64,000 nucleotides of DNA from Oxalobacteraceae sp. CFBP 13730 (GTDB lineage: Bacteria > Pseudomonadota > Gammaproteobacteria > Burkholderiales > Burkholderiaceae_D): the NCBI GenBank assembly GCA_014841835.1, contig JACYUQ010000004.1:558001-622000 (forward strand). The letters run 5' to 3'. Within the stretch, counting starts at the first letter, position 1. Every line of letters starts with the position of its first letter. Of this stretch, positions 8,109 through 21,462 are shown piece by piece. Under the pieces are notes generated by a model that had not been told where the DNA came from, searched no databases, and saw nothing but the letters and a program-made list of their open reading frames with translations. A program made the translations under genes and the position numbers.

Positions 8109-9761
8109 ATGAACGAACTGGAAGGCCTGACGGCCCTGATCATCGAGCCCCACGCAGGAATGCGCGCCAGCATTCACAGCATGCTCACGCTGTGCGGCCT
8201 GACCCGGATCGAACACGCCAGCACGTCCAACCAGGCGATCAAGCACCTGGGCCTGCGCCAGTTTGACCTTATCCTGTGCGAGTACGACCTCGAAGGCGGC
8301 CAGGATGGCCAGCAGTTGCTCGAAGACCTGCGTCACCACAAGCTGATGCGCCTGGCCACGATGTTCTTCATGGTGACTGCAGAAGGCAACCACAGCAAGG
8401 TGGTCAGCGCGGCCGAGCTGGCGCCGACCGACTACGTCCTCAAGCCGTTCACCGCCGACCGCCTGCTCGAGCGCATCGGGCGCGCGCTCGACAAGCGCAA
8501 TGCGTTCCTGCCCGTGTACACGCTGATGGAGGCCGGCGACCAGGTGGAGGCGCTTGCTGCCTGCATCGAGGGCCAGCGCCTGCACACGCGCTATGCCATC
8601 GACTTTCTGCGCCTGCGCGCCGAGCTGCACATGTTTCTGGGGCAGGCCGAGCTGGCCGAGCCCATCTACCGGCACCTGGTCGAGATCAAGGCGATTGCCT
8701 GGGCCCGGCTGGGACTCGCCAAGACGCTGTTCGTGCGCAAGCGCCTGGCCGAGGCCAGGGAAATCCTCGAAGAGCTGGTCGACACCAACCGCAATTTCGT
8801 CGACGCCTTCGACTGGCTGGCGCGCACTCACGCCGCAGCTGGCGAGCTCGACAAGGCGCAGGCCGTGCTCGCCGACGCGGTGGCCGTCTCGCCCCATGCA
8901 GTGCGGCGCCTGCGCACGCTGGCCGACATTGCCTTCGATGCGGGCGACATCGACACTGCCGAAAAATCGCTGCGTCAGGTGGTGGGCAAGGCCAAGTATT
9001 CCGAGTTTCGCGATCCCGAAGACCACGTCAAGCTGGTGCGCACGCTGGTGGGCAAGGGCGATCCGGTGGGTGCGGCGGCTGTGGTGCGCGATCTCGACCG
9101 CACCATGGGCGGGCGCGCCACGACGGTGCTGTGCAGCGCGGTGGCATCCGCCCTGGTGCACGAGTACACCGGCAACGAGGTACGGCTGGGCGAAGCGTTG
9201 AGCACGGCGGTGGCTGCCTGCCAGGATGCGCCGGGCGTGTCGGTCGACATCAAGCTCGAACTGGCCCGCACCTGCCTCGACCATGACATGGAAGAGGGCG
9301 CCTGCTCGGTCGTGCGCGACGTGATGCGCAATGCCGGCGACGAGGCCGTGATGGCGCGCGCAGTGGGTGTGATGGACAGCGCGGGCAAGGGCGAGCTGGC
9401 CCGCTCGATGGTCAAGGAAAGCCGCCAGCACGTGGTCGACCTGGTCGCCAGCGGCGCCGCGCGCGCCAAGAGCGGCGATTACCGGGGCGCGGTCACGCTG
9501 ATGCTCGAAGCAGCGCACAAGCTGCCCAACAATCCGTCGGTGGCGTTCAATGCCACGCTGGCGGTGCTGCGCTGCCTGGAAGCAGGCGGCTGGGACGAGC
9601 GGCTCGGTGGCCAGGTCCCGACCCTGATCGGCAATGTACGCAAGCTCGACCCGCTCAATCCCAAGCTGCCGGCGCTGGCGGCGCTGTTCCAGCAAGTGCT
9701 CAAGCAGCACGATCAGGGCGTGCGCCAGGGGCTGCGCATGCCGCCGCCCAAAGCGGGCTGA
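8109..9761 (+). CDS. Receiver-domain protein with TPR repeats (pseudo-receiver)
   Basis: Residues 1-125 form a CheY-like receiver fold (ALIIEPHAGMRASIHSML, then FDLILCEYDLEGGQDGQQLL, and the Lys-bearing YVLKPFTADRLLERIG). The rest, to residue 550, is helical and TPR-like (ARLGLAKTLFVRKRLAEARE, AAGELDKAQAVLADAVA). The expected phospho-acceptor Asp is Glu58, confirmed by the codon gag, and the acidic pocket near residue 13 reads Glu-Pro in place of two acids. The domain may therefore not be phosphorylated in the usual way. The ATG at 8109 is chosen over an upstream start at 8067 because the receiver begins immediately after it. The HDOD gene follows after 2 bases, so the two are an operon. Confidence 0.85.
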   Translation: MNELEGLTALIIEPHAGMRASIHSMLTLCGLTRIEHASTSNQAIKHLGLRQFDLILCEYDLEGGQDGQQLLEDLRHHKLMRLATMFFMVTAEGNHSKVVSAAELAPTDYVLKPFTADRLLERIGRALDKRNAFLPVYTLMEAGDQVEALAACIEGQRLHTRYAIDFLRLRAELHMFLGQAELAEPIYRHLVEIKAIAWARLGLAKTLFVRKRLAEAREILEELVDTNRNFVDAFDWLARTHAAAGELDKAQAVLADAVAVSPHAVRRLRTLADIAFDAGDIDTAEKSLRQVVGKAKYSEFRDPEDHVKLVRTLVGKGDPVGAAAVVRDLDRTMGGRATTVLCSAVASALVHEYTGNEVRLGEALSTAVAACQDAPGVSVDIKLELARTCLDHDMEEGACSVVRDVMRNAGDEAVMARAVGVMDSAGKGELARSMVKESRQHVVDLVASGAARAKSGDYRGAVTLMLEAAHKLPNNPSVAFNATLAVLRCLEAGGWDERLGGQVPTLIGNVRKLDPLNPKLPALAALFQQVLKQHDQGVRQGLRMPPPKAG

Positions 9762-9763
9762 CG

Positions 9764-11299
9764 ATGGCCGACCTTCCTCACGGCGCCCAGAGCCACCCCA
9801 CGTCCGGTCGGGTGCGCGATGCGCTGATGCGCAAGCTGAGCGGCACCGAGCGCATGTTCAGTCTTGGCGGCACCATGACGCGCGTGATCGGCATGGGCTA
9901 CAGCGTCGACGAGGGCTCGGCCGACCTCACGTATTACGTGATGGCCGACGTGGCGCTGACCCAGCGCATCCTGCGCCTGTCGAACACGGTGGCATACCGC
10001 ACGCAGCTGGGCGCGCCGGTGACGACGATCTCGCGCGCCATTTCCCTGCTCGGCTTCGACAATGTGCGCGCCGCCGCGCTGGCGATGCTGCTGGTCGACG
10101 CGCTCGACGTGGCCGAGCACGGCGTGCGGGTCGAACTCCAGGCGGCGTTGTGCGCCAGCCTGGTGGGCCAGGAAATGGCGCACCGCAGCCCCCATCCGGG
10201 TGCCGAAGAAGCAGGGATCTGCGCGCTGTTCAAGAACCTGGGGCCGATGCTGCTGGCCAGCCACGAGCCGGAGCGCTACCGCGAGATCGCGGCCCTGGTC
10301 GCCACCGGCAAGCACACCCACGCGCAAGCCTCGCGCCTGATCCTGGGCTGCACCTTCGAGACCCTGTCCGAGGCCGTGCTGCGCGAATGGCAATTGCCCG
10401 AGCTGATCATCGAGGCGCAGGCCTCCCCCGCGCCTGGTACGCTCGATGTCGCGCCGGAGCGCGCTGAGTGGATGCGCCAGGTGGCCGCATTCAGCCAGGA
10501 CGTGGCGCGCCTGATGGGCCATCACCACGATCCGGCCAGTGCGCCCGACGCCGAGGCGCTGCTGGCGCGCTACGGCGTGGCGCTGGGGCTCGACATGCCC
10601 GGGCTGGCAGCGTTGTTCGACAGCGTCCAGGAAAGCATGAACGGCATGCTGCAGAGCATGAACATGGAACGCGCACCCAAGACCGACCCGAAAGCCGGCA
10701 GCAGCCTGCCGAACGTGCTGGCGCTGGCGATGCTCGACGCAGGCGAGGCCGACGACGGCGAGTTCTACCCCAGTGGCAAGCCGAAGAATGCGCGCGACCT
10801 GCTGCTGGCCGGTGTGCAGGATGTGTCGGTGCTGGGGGGATCTGCCACGAGCGCCAATGACGTCATCATGGCCGTGCTCGAAACGCTGTACGGCGCGCTG
10901 GGCTTTCGCTTTGCCACCATTTGCCTGCGCGACGGCCGGACCGGCACCTTCCGGGCGCGCGCCTCGCTGGGGGAGAACAAGGCCGAGCTGCAGGCCGGCT
11001 TCACGTTCCCGTGCGCCTTCACGCGCGACCTGTTCCACCTGGCGCTGGAAAACAATGCCGACATGATGATCCCGGACGCCTTCAGCCCCAAGATCCGCGA
11101 CCTGCTGCCGGCCTGGTACAAGACGCTGCTGCCGGACGCCGAGAGTTTCATCGTGCTGCCGCTGGTGGTGGGCAAGGCGCAGCTGGGGCTGTTCTACGCG
11201 GACCGCATCTTCACGGCCCCCGAGGGCGTGCCGCCGGACGAGACGGCGCTGATCAAGGCGCTCAAGGCGCAAGTGCTGGCCGCACTGGCGCCGGCTTGA
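9764..11299 (+). CDS. HDOD domain protein with a C-terminal GAF-like domain
   Basis: A 511-residue cytoplasmic protein. Residues about 20-230 form an HDOD domain (DLTYYVMADVALTQRILRLSNTVAYR, then TTISRAISLLGFDNVRAAAL), a relative of HD phosphohydrolases that usually lacks enzymatic activity and works in signalling. Residues about 350-505 look like a GAF sensor domain (VLETLYGALGFRFATICLRD to LPLVVGKAQLGLFYADR). The gene starts 2 bases after the receiver-TPR gene. The pair is probably a signalling module for surface behaviour or stress; that role is inference. Confidence 0.85.
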   Translation: MADLPHGAQSHPTSGRVRDALMRKLSGTERMFSLGGTMTRVIGMGYSVDEGSADLTYYVMADVALTQRILRLSNTVAYRTQLGAPVTTISRAISLLGFDNVRAAALAMLLVDALDVAEHGVRVELQAALCASLVGQEMAHRSPHPGAEEAGICALFKNLGPMLLASHEPERYREIAALVATGKHTHAQASRLILGCTFETLSEAVLREWQLPELIIEAQASPAPGTLDVAPERAEWMRQVAAFSQDVARLMGHHHDPASAPDAEALLARYGVALGLDMPGLAALFDSVQESMNGMLQSMNMERAPKTDPKAGSSLPNVLALAMLDAGEADDGEFYPSGKPKNARDLLLAGVQDVSVLGGSATSANDVIMAVLETLYGALGFRFATICLRDGRTGTFRARASLGENKAELQAGFTFPCAFTRDLFHLALENNADMMIPDAFSPKIRDLLPAWYKTLLPDAESFIVLPLVVGKAQLGLFYADRIFTAPEGVPPDETALIKALKAQVLAALAPA

Positions 11300-11339
11300 C
11301 GAACAAACCAAGTTTTTTTCACGCCGCGCAAAATGACCC

Positions 11340-11368
11340 TTGCGGCTTTAGAGTCCGACCGTTACAAT
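11340..11368 (+). promoter_or_regulatory. Sigma-70 promoter of the tRNA-tuf cluster, stringent type
   Basis: TTGCGG (11340-11345) and TACAAT (11363-11368) are separated by exactly 17 bases, about 100 bases before tRNA-Tyr. The bases after the -10 element (CACGCCCCG) make a GC-rich discriminator, as found in stable-RNA promoters that are shut off by ppGpp. A T-run upstream (11312-11319) could act as part of an UP element. Confidence 0.75.
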
Positions 11369-11468
11369 CACGCCCCGAAGCAACGCTGTCAGGCGAAGTG
11401 GAAAAACCTTCTACCCAAACCTGATTGACAGTACGTTGAGCTTGCTTCATACTCTGCGGTTCTTCGCG

Positions 11469-11553
11469 GTGGGGTGGCCGAGTGGTTAAAGGCAGCAGAC
11501 TGTAAATCTGCCCTCTCTGAGTACGCTGGTTCGAATCCAGCCCCCACCACCAA
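11469..11553 (+). tRNA. tRNA-Tyr (anticodon GTA)
   Basis: An 85-base class II tRNA. The acceptor stem pairs GGTGGGG with CCCCACC and CCA is encoded. The anticodon loop CTGTAAA is closed by CAGA/TCTG, giving GTA. The long variable arm and a T arm with GGTTCGAATCC are present. It is the first of three tandem tRNAs before tuf. Confidence 0.97.
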
Positions 11554-11588
11554 AAGAAGATCGTGAAGTCGAATTGAAGTTGTACCTC

Positions 11589-11662
11589 GCGGGTGTAGCT
11601 CAATGGTAGAGCAGAAGCCTTCCAAGCTTACGACGAGGGTTCGATTCCCTTCACCCGCTCCA
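11589..11662 (+). tRNA. tRNA-Gly (anticodon TCC)
   Basis: A 74-base tRNA with acceptor stem GCGGGTG/CACCCGC and encoded CCA. The anticodon loop CTTCCAA gives TCC, which reads GGA/GGG. The T arm contains GGGTTCGATTCCC. The second of the three tandem tRNAs. Confidence 0.97.
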
Positions 11663-11701
11663 GTGTTTCGCGGTGTGCAAGTTGAACATCGCACCAAATC
11701 A

Positions 11702-11776
<75 letters not shown>

Positions 11777-11862
11777 GAATTTTGTACGGCAGTCGCGTTG
11801 CACTCGTCCGTCAGGTGTGCCTGGTAATTCTCAAAAATATCGTTAGATCTTAGGAGTCTGAA

Positions 11863-13056
<1,194 letters not shown>

Positions 13057-13064
13057 GCAGAGCA

Positions 13065-13095
13065 GAGGGAAACGGAAGTCATTTCCGTTTCCCTC
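13065..13095 (+). terminator. Perfect 13-bp hairpin after tuf
   Basis: The arms 13065-13077 and 13083-13095 are perfectly complementary around a 5-base loop, 9 bases after the tuf stop codon. No T-tract follows, so it is either an attenuating/processing hairpin or an mRNA 3' end stabiliser. A new promoter begins directly after it. Confidence 0.6.
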
Positions 13096-13103
13096 GAACA
13101 GCA

Positions 13104-13133
13104 TTGTCAGTGAGCGCGCGCTTGCTGTATAAT
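13104..13133 (+). promoter_or_regulatory. Sigma-70 promoter for tRNA-Trp-secE-nusG
   Basis: TTGTCA (13104-13109) and a perfect TATAAT (13128-13133) are separated by 18 bases. The tRNA-Trp gene begins 26 bases downstream. The promoter lies between the tuf hairpin and the tRNA, so the secE-nusG block can be transcribed independently of tuf. Confidence 0.75.
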
Positions 13134-13158
13134 GTTGGATTCAGCTGGAAGTTTTCGT

Positions 13159-13234
13159 AGGGGTGTAGCTCAATTGGCAGAGCGTCGGTCTCCAAAACCG
13201 AAGGTCGCGGGTTCGATTCCCTCCGCCCCTGCCA
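13159..13234 (+). tRNA. tRNA-Trp (anticodon CCA)
   Basis: A 76-base tRNA. The acceptor stem AGGGGTG pairs with CGCCCCT (with a G-T wobble), and CCA is encoded. The anticodon loop CTCCAAA gives CCA. The T arm contains GGGTTCGATTCCC. It sits between tuf and secE, 36 bases before secE, an order typical of beta- and gammaproteobacteria. Confidence 0.97.
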
Positions 13235-13270
13235 CCGAATTCTGGTGCCAGGCACCGAAAGTAAAGAAGA

Positions 13271-13657
13271 ATGTCTAATCAATCCGTGCAAACTGTCAGC
13301 ACCTCGAATGACAAGTTCAAGGTCGCGCTGGCGGTGGTTGCAGCGATTGCAGGCGTCGTCGGGTTCTTTTACCTGACAGGCCAGAACAAACCAGCCTTGG
13401 TCGCCGCAGGCGCCCTTTTGGCTGGTTTAGTTTTTGCTGTCCTGCTTTTGTGGACTTCCACCACTGGCCGTGATTTCCTGAGCTTTGCCAAGGAATCGGT
13501 GCGCGAGACCAAGAAGGTCGTTTGGCCGACCCGCCGCGAAGCCTTGCAGATCACCGGCATCGTGTTTGCCTTCGTGGTTGTGATGGCGATTTTCCTGTGG
13601 GGCACCGACAAGATTCTCGAGCTCCTGTTGTACGACTTTGTCCTGGGTTGGAAATAA
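13271..13657 (+). CDS. secE: Preprotein translocase subunit SecE
   Basis: SecE clamps SecY in the SecYEG protein-conducting channel. The 128-residue protein is the long, three-helix type seen in E. coli: two N-terminal membrane helices ([38 protein letters not shown]), an amphipathic conserved segment ([20 protein letters not shown]), and the essential third helix ([19 protein letters not shown]). It is followed after 2 bases by nusG, the standard pairing. Confidence 0.97.
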   Translation: MSNQSVQTVSTSNDKFKVALAVVAAIAGVVGFFYLTGQNKPALVAAGALLAGLVFAVLLLWTSTTGRDFLSFAKESVRETKKVVWPTRREALQITGIVFAFVVVMAIFLWGTDKILELLLYDFVLGWK

Positions 13658-13659
13658 AC

Positions 13660-14346
13660 ATGAGCGAAAACGTACAAGAAGATACCGCGCCGGAAGAGAT
13701 TCCGGCGGCCGGCGTCCCGGCGGCTGGCGCTGAGGCGGCCGGCGCTCCGGAAGAAGGCGTTCCAGAGCAGGAAGCAGCACCAGAAGCAGCTGCACCCGTG
13801 AGTGTCCCGGTCAGCAACAAGCGCTGGTACGTCGTTCACGTCTACTCGGGTATGGAAAAGAGCGTGATGCGCGCCCTGACCGAGCGGATCGAACGCGGCG
13901 GCATGCAAGAACAGTTTGGCCAGATCCTGGTGCCAACCGAGGAAGTTGTCGAGATGCGCAACGGCACCAAAGCCGTTACCGAGCGCCGCTTCTTCCCTGG
14001 TTATGTACTGGTTGAAATGGAAATGACCGACGAAACCTGGCACCTGGTGAAAAACACCAGCAAAGTCACTGGTTTCATCGGCGGCAAGTCGAACAAGCCG
14101 ACCCCGATTCCGGCGCGCGAGATCGACAAGATCATGCAGCAGGTCCAGGAAGGTGTCGAGAAGCCTCGGCCAAAGACGCTGTACGAAGTGGGCGAACAGG
14201 TCCGTATCAAGGAAGGCCCGTTCACCGATTTCAACGGCAACGTCGAAGAAGTCAATTACGAAAAGTCGAAGGTGCGAGTTTCTGTTACCATCTTCGGCCG
14301 CGCGACTCCAGTGGAACTGGAATTCGGGCAAGTCGAGAAAGTCTAA
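13660..14346 (+). CDS. nusG: Transcription termination/antitermination factor NusG, with an extended N-terminus
   Basis: NusG binds RNA polymerase through its NGN domain and binds Rho or ribosomal protein S10 through its KOW domain. The NGN domain begins at [14 protein letters not shown] (about residue 50) and contains [12 protein letters not shown] and [12 protein letters not shown]; the KOW domain reads [16 protein letters not shown] and ends at [10 protein letters not shown]. The ATG at 13660, 2 bases after secE, gives 228 residues against 181 in E. coli. The difference is an N-terminal tail of about 47 residues made almost only of Ala, Glu, Pro and Gly. The frame is open further upstream inside secE but no better start is seen. 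Confidence 0.96.
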   Translation: MSENVQEDTAPEEIPAAGVPAAGAEAAGAPEEGVPEQEAAPEAAAPVSVPVSNKRWYVVHVYSGMEKSVMRALTERIERGGMQEQFGQILVPTEEVVEMRNGTKAVTERRFFPGYVLVEMEMTDETWHLVKNTSKVTGFIGGKSNKPTPIPAREIDKIMQQVQEGVEKPRPKTLYEVGEQVRIKEGPFTDFNGNVEEVNYEKSKVRVSVTIFGRATPVELEFGQVEKV

Positions 14347-14459
14347 ACGCTACCATCGGAGCGTCGCAGCAGGTAGGCGGAATCCGGTAAGAGGAGCCCC
14401 GCCGGAGACGAGTAGTCGCGGTGGGGCGCTACTACTCAAGTCAAAGATAGGAGCCTTTC
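14347..14459 (+). promoter_or_regulatory. rplK leader with hairpin, possible L1 autoregulatory site
   Basis: The 113-base gap before rplK contains a stem formed by GCCCCGCCG and CGGTGGGGC (one G-T pair) at about 14396-14430. In E. coli, L1 represses its own operon by binding a structure before rplK that mimics its rRNA site. The position fits this role, but I did not match the L1 consensus residue by residue. Confidence 0.45.
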
Positions 14460-14891
14460 ATGGCAAAGAAAATCATTGGCTTTATCAAGCTGCAAGTTCC
14501 AGCTGGTAAAGCAAACCCATCCCCACCGATCGGTCCAGCACTGGGTCAGCGCGGTCTGAACATCATGGAATTCTGCAAGGCGTTCAACGCCCAGACCCAG
14601 GGTGTCGAGCCAGGCATGCCAATCCCGGTCGTGATCACCGCGTTCGCTGACAAGTCGTTCACCTTCGTGATGAAGACTGCACCAGCAACGTACCTGATCA
14701 AGAAAGCCGCTGGCATCACCAAGGGTTCGGCCAAGCCGCATACCGACAAGGTTGCCTCGCTGACCCGCGCTCAAGCTGAAGAAATCGCAAAAATCAAGCA
14801 GCCGGACCTGACCGCCGCCGACATGGACGCAGCAGTGCGTATCATCGCTGGCTCGGCACGTTCGATGGGCATCACGGTGGAGGGTCTGTAA
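14460..14891 (+). CDS. rplK: 50S ribosomal protein L11
   Basis: L11 forms the GTPase-associated centre with 23S rRNA and L10/L12 and is needed for RelA-mediated stringent sensing. The 143-residue sequence has the family features: [39 protein letters not shown] and the C-terminal RNA-binding [11 protein letters not shown]. The ribosome-binding site AGGAG precedes the ATG. Its TAA stop overlaps the rplA start by one base (TAATG), so translation of the two is probably coupled. Confidence 0.98.
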   Translation: MAKKIIGFIKLQVPAGKANPSPPIGPALGQRGLNIMEFCKAFNAQTQGVEPGMPIPVVITAFADKSFTFVMKTAPATYLIKKAAGITKGSAKPHTDKVASLTRAQAEEIAKIKQPDLTAADMDAAVRIIAGSARSMGITVEGL

Positions 14892-15589
14892 TGGCTAAGC
14901 TGTCCAAACGCGTCAAAGCTATCAAAGCTAAAGTAGACCGCAATAAAGTCTACGCCTTCGACAACGGTCTGTCGCTGGTTAAAGAATTCGCCACTGCCAA
15001 GTTCAACGAGTCGATCGACGTCTCGGTGCAACTGGGCGTGGACCCGAAGAAGTCGGACCAAGTGGTTCGCGGTTCGGTCGTGCTGCCAGCAGGCACCGGC
15101 AAGACCGTGCGCGTTGCTGTGTTCGCAACGGGCGAGAAGGCTGAAGCTGCACGTGCAGCCGGCGCCGACATCGTCGGTATGGAAGACCTGGCCGAGCGCG
15201 TCAAAGCCGGCGACATGCCTTTCGATATCGTCATCGCGTCGCCAGACACCATGCGTATCGTCGGTACCCTGGGTCAGATCCTGGGCCCACGTGGCCTGAT
15301 GCCTAACCCGAAAGTCGGCACCGTGACCCCAGACGTCGCAACCGCCGTCAAGAACGCCAAAGCCGGTCAGGTCCAGTACCGTACCGACAAGGCAGGTATC
15401 GTTCACGCAACGATCGGCCGTGCATCGTTCACCGACGAAGATCTGAAGAGCAACCTGGTTGCCCTGATCGACGCCCTGAACAAAGCCAAGCCAACCACGT
15501 CGAAAGGTGTGTACCTGCGCAAGGTCGCCCTGTCGTCGACGATGGGTGCTGGCGTGCGCATCGATCACGCTTCGATCGCTGCTGCTTAA
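14891..15589 (+). CDS. rplA: 50S ribosomal protein L1
   Basis: L1 builds the mobile L1 stalk at the ribosomal E site and represses its own operon. The 232-residue protein shows [19 protein letters not shown], the conserved [15 protein letters not shown] loop and [19 protein letters not shown]. It overlaps the rplK stop by one base. A 273-base leader separates it from rplJ. Confidence 0.98.
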   Translation: MAKLSKRVKAIKAKVDRNKVYAFDNGLSLVKEFATAKFNESIDVSVQLGVDPKKSDQVVRGSVVLPAGTGKTVRVAVFATGEKAEAARAAGADIVGMEDLAERVKAGDMPFDIVIASPDTMRIVGTLGQILGPRGLMPNPKVGTVTPDVATAVKNAKAGQVQYRTDKAGIVHATIGRASFTDEDLKSNLVALIDALNKAKPTTSKGVYLRKVALSSTMGAGVRIDHASIAAA

Positions 15590-15862
15590 TCAGCAAATTC
15601 AAGTCCTCGCGCCATTGGTGCGGGGCGATTCTTTGGGCTGTCGCAGTAACTGATCGCTGCGGCAGACAATCAAAGACCGTTGGGCCAAGTGCAGAGGTTG
15701 GGCATGCGGTTAAAAGACAACCCAACGCAGATGGTGTACCCGAACAAGTTTTGTAGTCCAGCTGCGTGAATTCATCCGCTCAGTTTAAGGCTTCTTAACT
15801 TCGGACGCCGTGTGTTCGAACCGATGTGAACATCTCGTTCTCATCATTTAAGGAGATTGACC
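15590..15862 (+). promoter_or_regulatory. rplJL leader (L10 autoregulatory region)
   Basis: This 273-base non-coding leader holds at least two strong hairpins: CTGTCGCAG with CTGCGGCAG at about 15638-15665, and GTTGGG with CCCAAC at about 15694-15724. In many bacteria the L10-L12 complex binds a kink-turn structure in this leader to repress translation of rplJL. The position and long structured leader fit that mechanism. Which stem binds L10 was not worked out. The leader ends with an AAGGAG ribosome-binding site. Confidence 0.6.
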
Positions 15863-16399
15863 GTGGGTCTTAATCTGAATGACAAAAAGGCCGTCGTCGA
15901 AGAAGTTTCCGCAAAAGTAGCATCTGCGCAAACCATCGTCGTCGCCGAGTACCGTGGCATCCAGGTTAGTCACTTGACCAAGCTCCGTGCAACCGCACGT
16001 GCCCAGGGCGTGTACCTGCGTGTTCTGAAGAACACGCTGGCTCGTCGCTCTGTCGAGGGCACGCAGTTTGCCTCGCTGGCTGATTCCATGACCGGTCCGC
16101 TGATCTATTCGATCTCGGACGATGCCGTTGCTGCAGCTAAAGTCATCAATGACTTCGCTAAAACCAACGACAAGCTGGTCATCAAAGCCGGTAACTACGC
16201 AGGTAAGCAGCTCGACGTAGCTGGCGTTACCTCGTTGGCAAGCATCCCATCCCGTGAAGTTCTCATCTCGCAGCTGTTGGGCGTCATGTTGGCTCCGGTG
16301 TCGGGCTTTGCACGTGGTCTGGCTGCCCTGGCAGCGAAAAAAGGCGAAGGTTCTTCCGAAGCAGCTCCGGCCGCAGAAGAAGCGCCTGCAGAAGCGTAA
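15863..16399 (+). CDS. rplJ: 50S ribosomal protein L10
   Basis: L10 anchors the L7/L12 dimers to form the ribosomal stalk. The protein begins [20 protein letters not shown] and contains [19 protein letters not shown] and [16 protein letters not shown], as in the family; the C-terminal Ala/Glu-rich helix (after residue 160) is the L12-binding part. The start is a GTG at 15863: AAGGAG lies 7 bases before it. An in-frame TTG at 15857 is too close to that site. The product has 178 residues. Confidence 0.97.
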   Translation: MGLNLNDKKAVVEEVSAKVASAQTIVVAEYRGIQVSHLTKLRATARAQGVYLRVLKNTLARRSVEGTQFASLADSMTGPLIYSISDDAVAAAKVINDFAKTNDKLVIKAGNYAGKQLDVAGVTSLASIPSREVLISQLLGVMLAPVSGFARGLAALAAKKGEGSSEAAPAAEEAPAEA

Positions 16400-16460
16400 G
16401 CTTCCCTTTTTTTTTCAAGTACCAACCTGAACTACATACAAATCAAAACTGGAGTTTCAA

Positions 16461-16835
16461 ATGGCAATTAGCAAAGACGATATCCTGAACGCAGTGAGCG
16501 AAATGTCCGTCATGGACCTGAACGAACTGGTCAAGGCATTCGAAGAGAAGTTCGGCGTGTCGGCAGCTGCAATGGCAGCTCCTGCAGCCGGTGGTGGCGC
16601 TGGCGCCGCTGCTGCTGAAGAGCAGACCGAGTTCAACGTTGTTCTGACCGAAATCGGCGCGAACAAAGTCGGCGTCATCAAGGCAGTCCGTGAAATCACC
16701 GGTCTGGGCCTGAAAGAAGCCAAAGACGTCGTCGACGGCGCTCCTAAGACGGTCAAAGAAGCCCTGCCAAAAGCAGAAGCTGAAGCCGCCAAGAAGAAGC
16801 TGGAAGATGCAGGCGCCAAGGCTGAACTGAAGTAA
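16461..16835 (+). CDS. rplL: 50S ribosomal protein L7/L12
   Basis: L7/L12 recruits and activates translational GTPases. The 124-residue protein has the N-terminal dimerisation domain ([20 protein letters not shown]), an Ala/Gly hinge ([17 protein letters not shown]) and the C-terminal factor-binding domain ([36 protein letters not shown]). It lies 61 bases after rplJ and before rpoB, as in nearly all bacteria. Confidence 0.99.
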   Translation: MAISKDDILNAVSEMSVMDLNELVKAFEEKFGVSAAAMAAPAAGGGAGAAAAEEQTEFNVVLTEIGANKVGVIKAVREITGLGLKEAKDVVDGAPKTVKEALPKAEAEAAKKKLEDAGAKAELK

Positions 16836-17130
16836 TACATAGGCAAAGGGTGCTGTTCGCAGCACCTGATGCGGGAGTCAAAGCTTGCAAAACTTGCCGG
16901 AAGGCGGGAATTGCGGCTTTGGCTCTTTTGTCGTCCCTGCGACAGACGTCGGCAAGGAATGACAGAATAGAGCCGGAAAGAACGGCTCCGAAACATCGTA
17001 ACACAGCAGTTTGCTTGTCCTTTTCATCTGGCGCGAAAGAGTAAGAGACTTCAGGAATTGTGTGTGGTGGTGGCGCGTGCCACTGGCAAACCCTGAATTC
17101 TTCATCCTTTCTGTCACTCACGGAGTGTCC
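16836..17130 (+). promoter_or_regulatory. rplL-rpoB spacer with attenuator/processing hairpins
   Basis: No gene is visible in these 295 bases. A 7-bp stem with a TTCG loop (GGTGCTG at 16849-16855, CAGCACC at 16860-16866) follows rplL closely. A second stem, GAGCCG (16970-16975) with CGGCTC (16983-16988), lies further on. Neither is followed by a T-run. In E. coli this spacer holds a partial terminator and an RNase III site that set the lower expression of rpoBC relative to rplJL. The same role is inferred here. Confidence 0.5.
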
Positions 17131-21240
<4,110 letters not shown>

Positions 21241-21250
21241 GCAGGCAGCA

Positions 21251-21276
21251 AGGCCGCCAGCCTTCGGGCACGGCCT
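21251..21276 (+). promoter_or_regulatory. Short hairpin after rpoB
   Basis: AGGCCG (21251-21256) pairs with CGGCCT (21271-21276), starting 10 bases after the rpoB stop codon. No T-run follows. It could be a weak pause or processing site within the rpoBC transcript. Confidence 0.3.
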
Positions 21277-21289
21277 GCGCCTTCAAAAC

Positions 21290-21365
21290 GTCGTTCCCGC
21301 GCAGGCGGGAACCTAAGCCCGGTAAGTCACCGGCAAACTTGGATTCCCGCCTGCGCGGGAATGAC
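21290..21365. repeat. Palindromic REP pair between rpoB and rpoC
   Basis: Two 28-base arms (21290-21317 and 21338-21365) are inverted copies with three differences. Each arm itself folds as TTCCCGC-GCAG-GCGGGAA. In the stem position flanking that core, the left arm has a G-C pair where the right arm has A-T, a compensatory change. The 20-base centre also folds (CCGGT with ACCGG). This is a REP/BIME-type element, and similar CCCGCGCAGGCGGG repeats are widespread in betaproteobacteria. It lies within the rpoBC transcript and ends about 100 bases before rpoC. Confidence 0.88.
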
Positions 21366-21462
21366 AGTTTTAAGGGTAGTGGGCTTGGCAAGCACTGGCG
21401 AAAATCAGTGAGGAGCTGGCGGCAAGCAAGTCAGTAAAGAATTCAATCACCTGGAGTGATAC

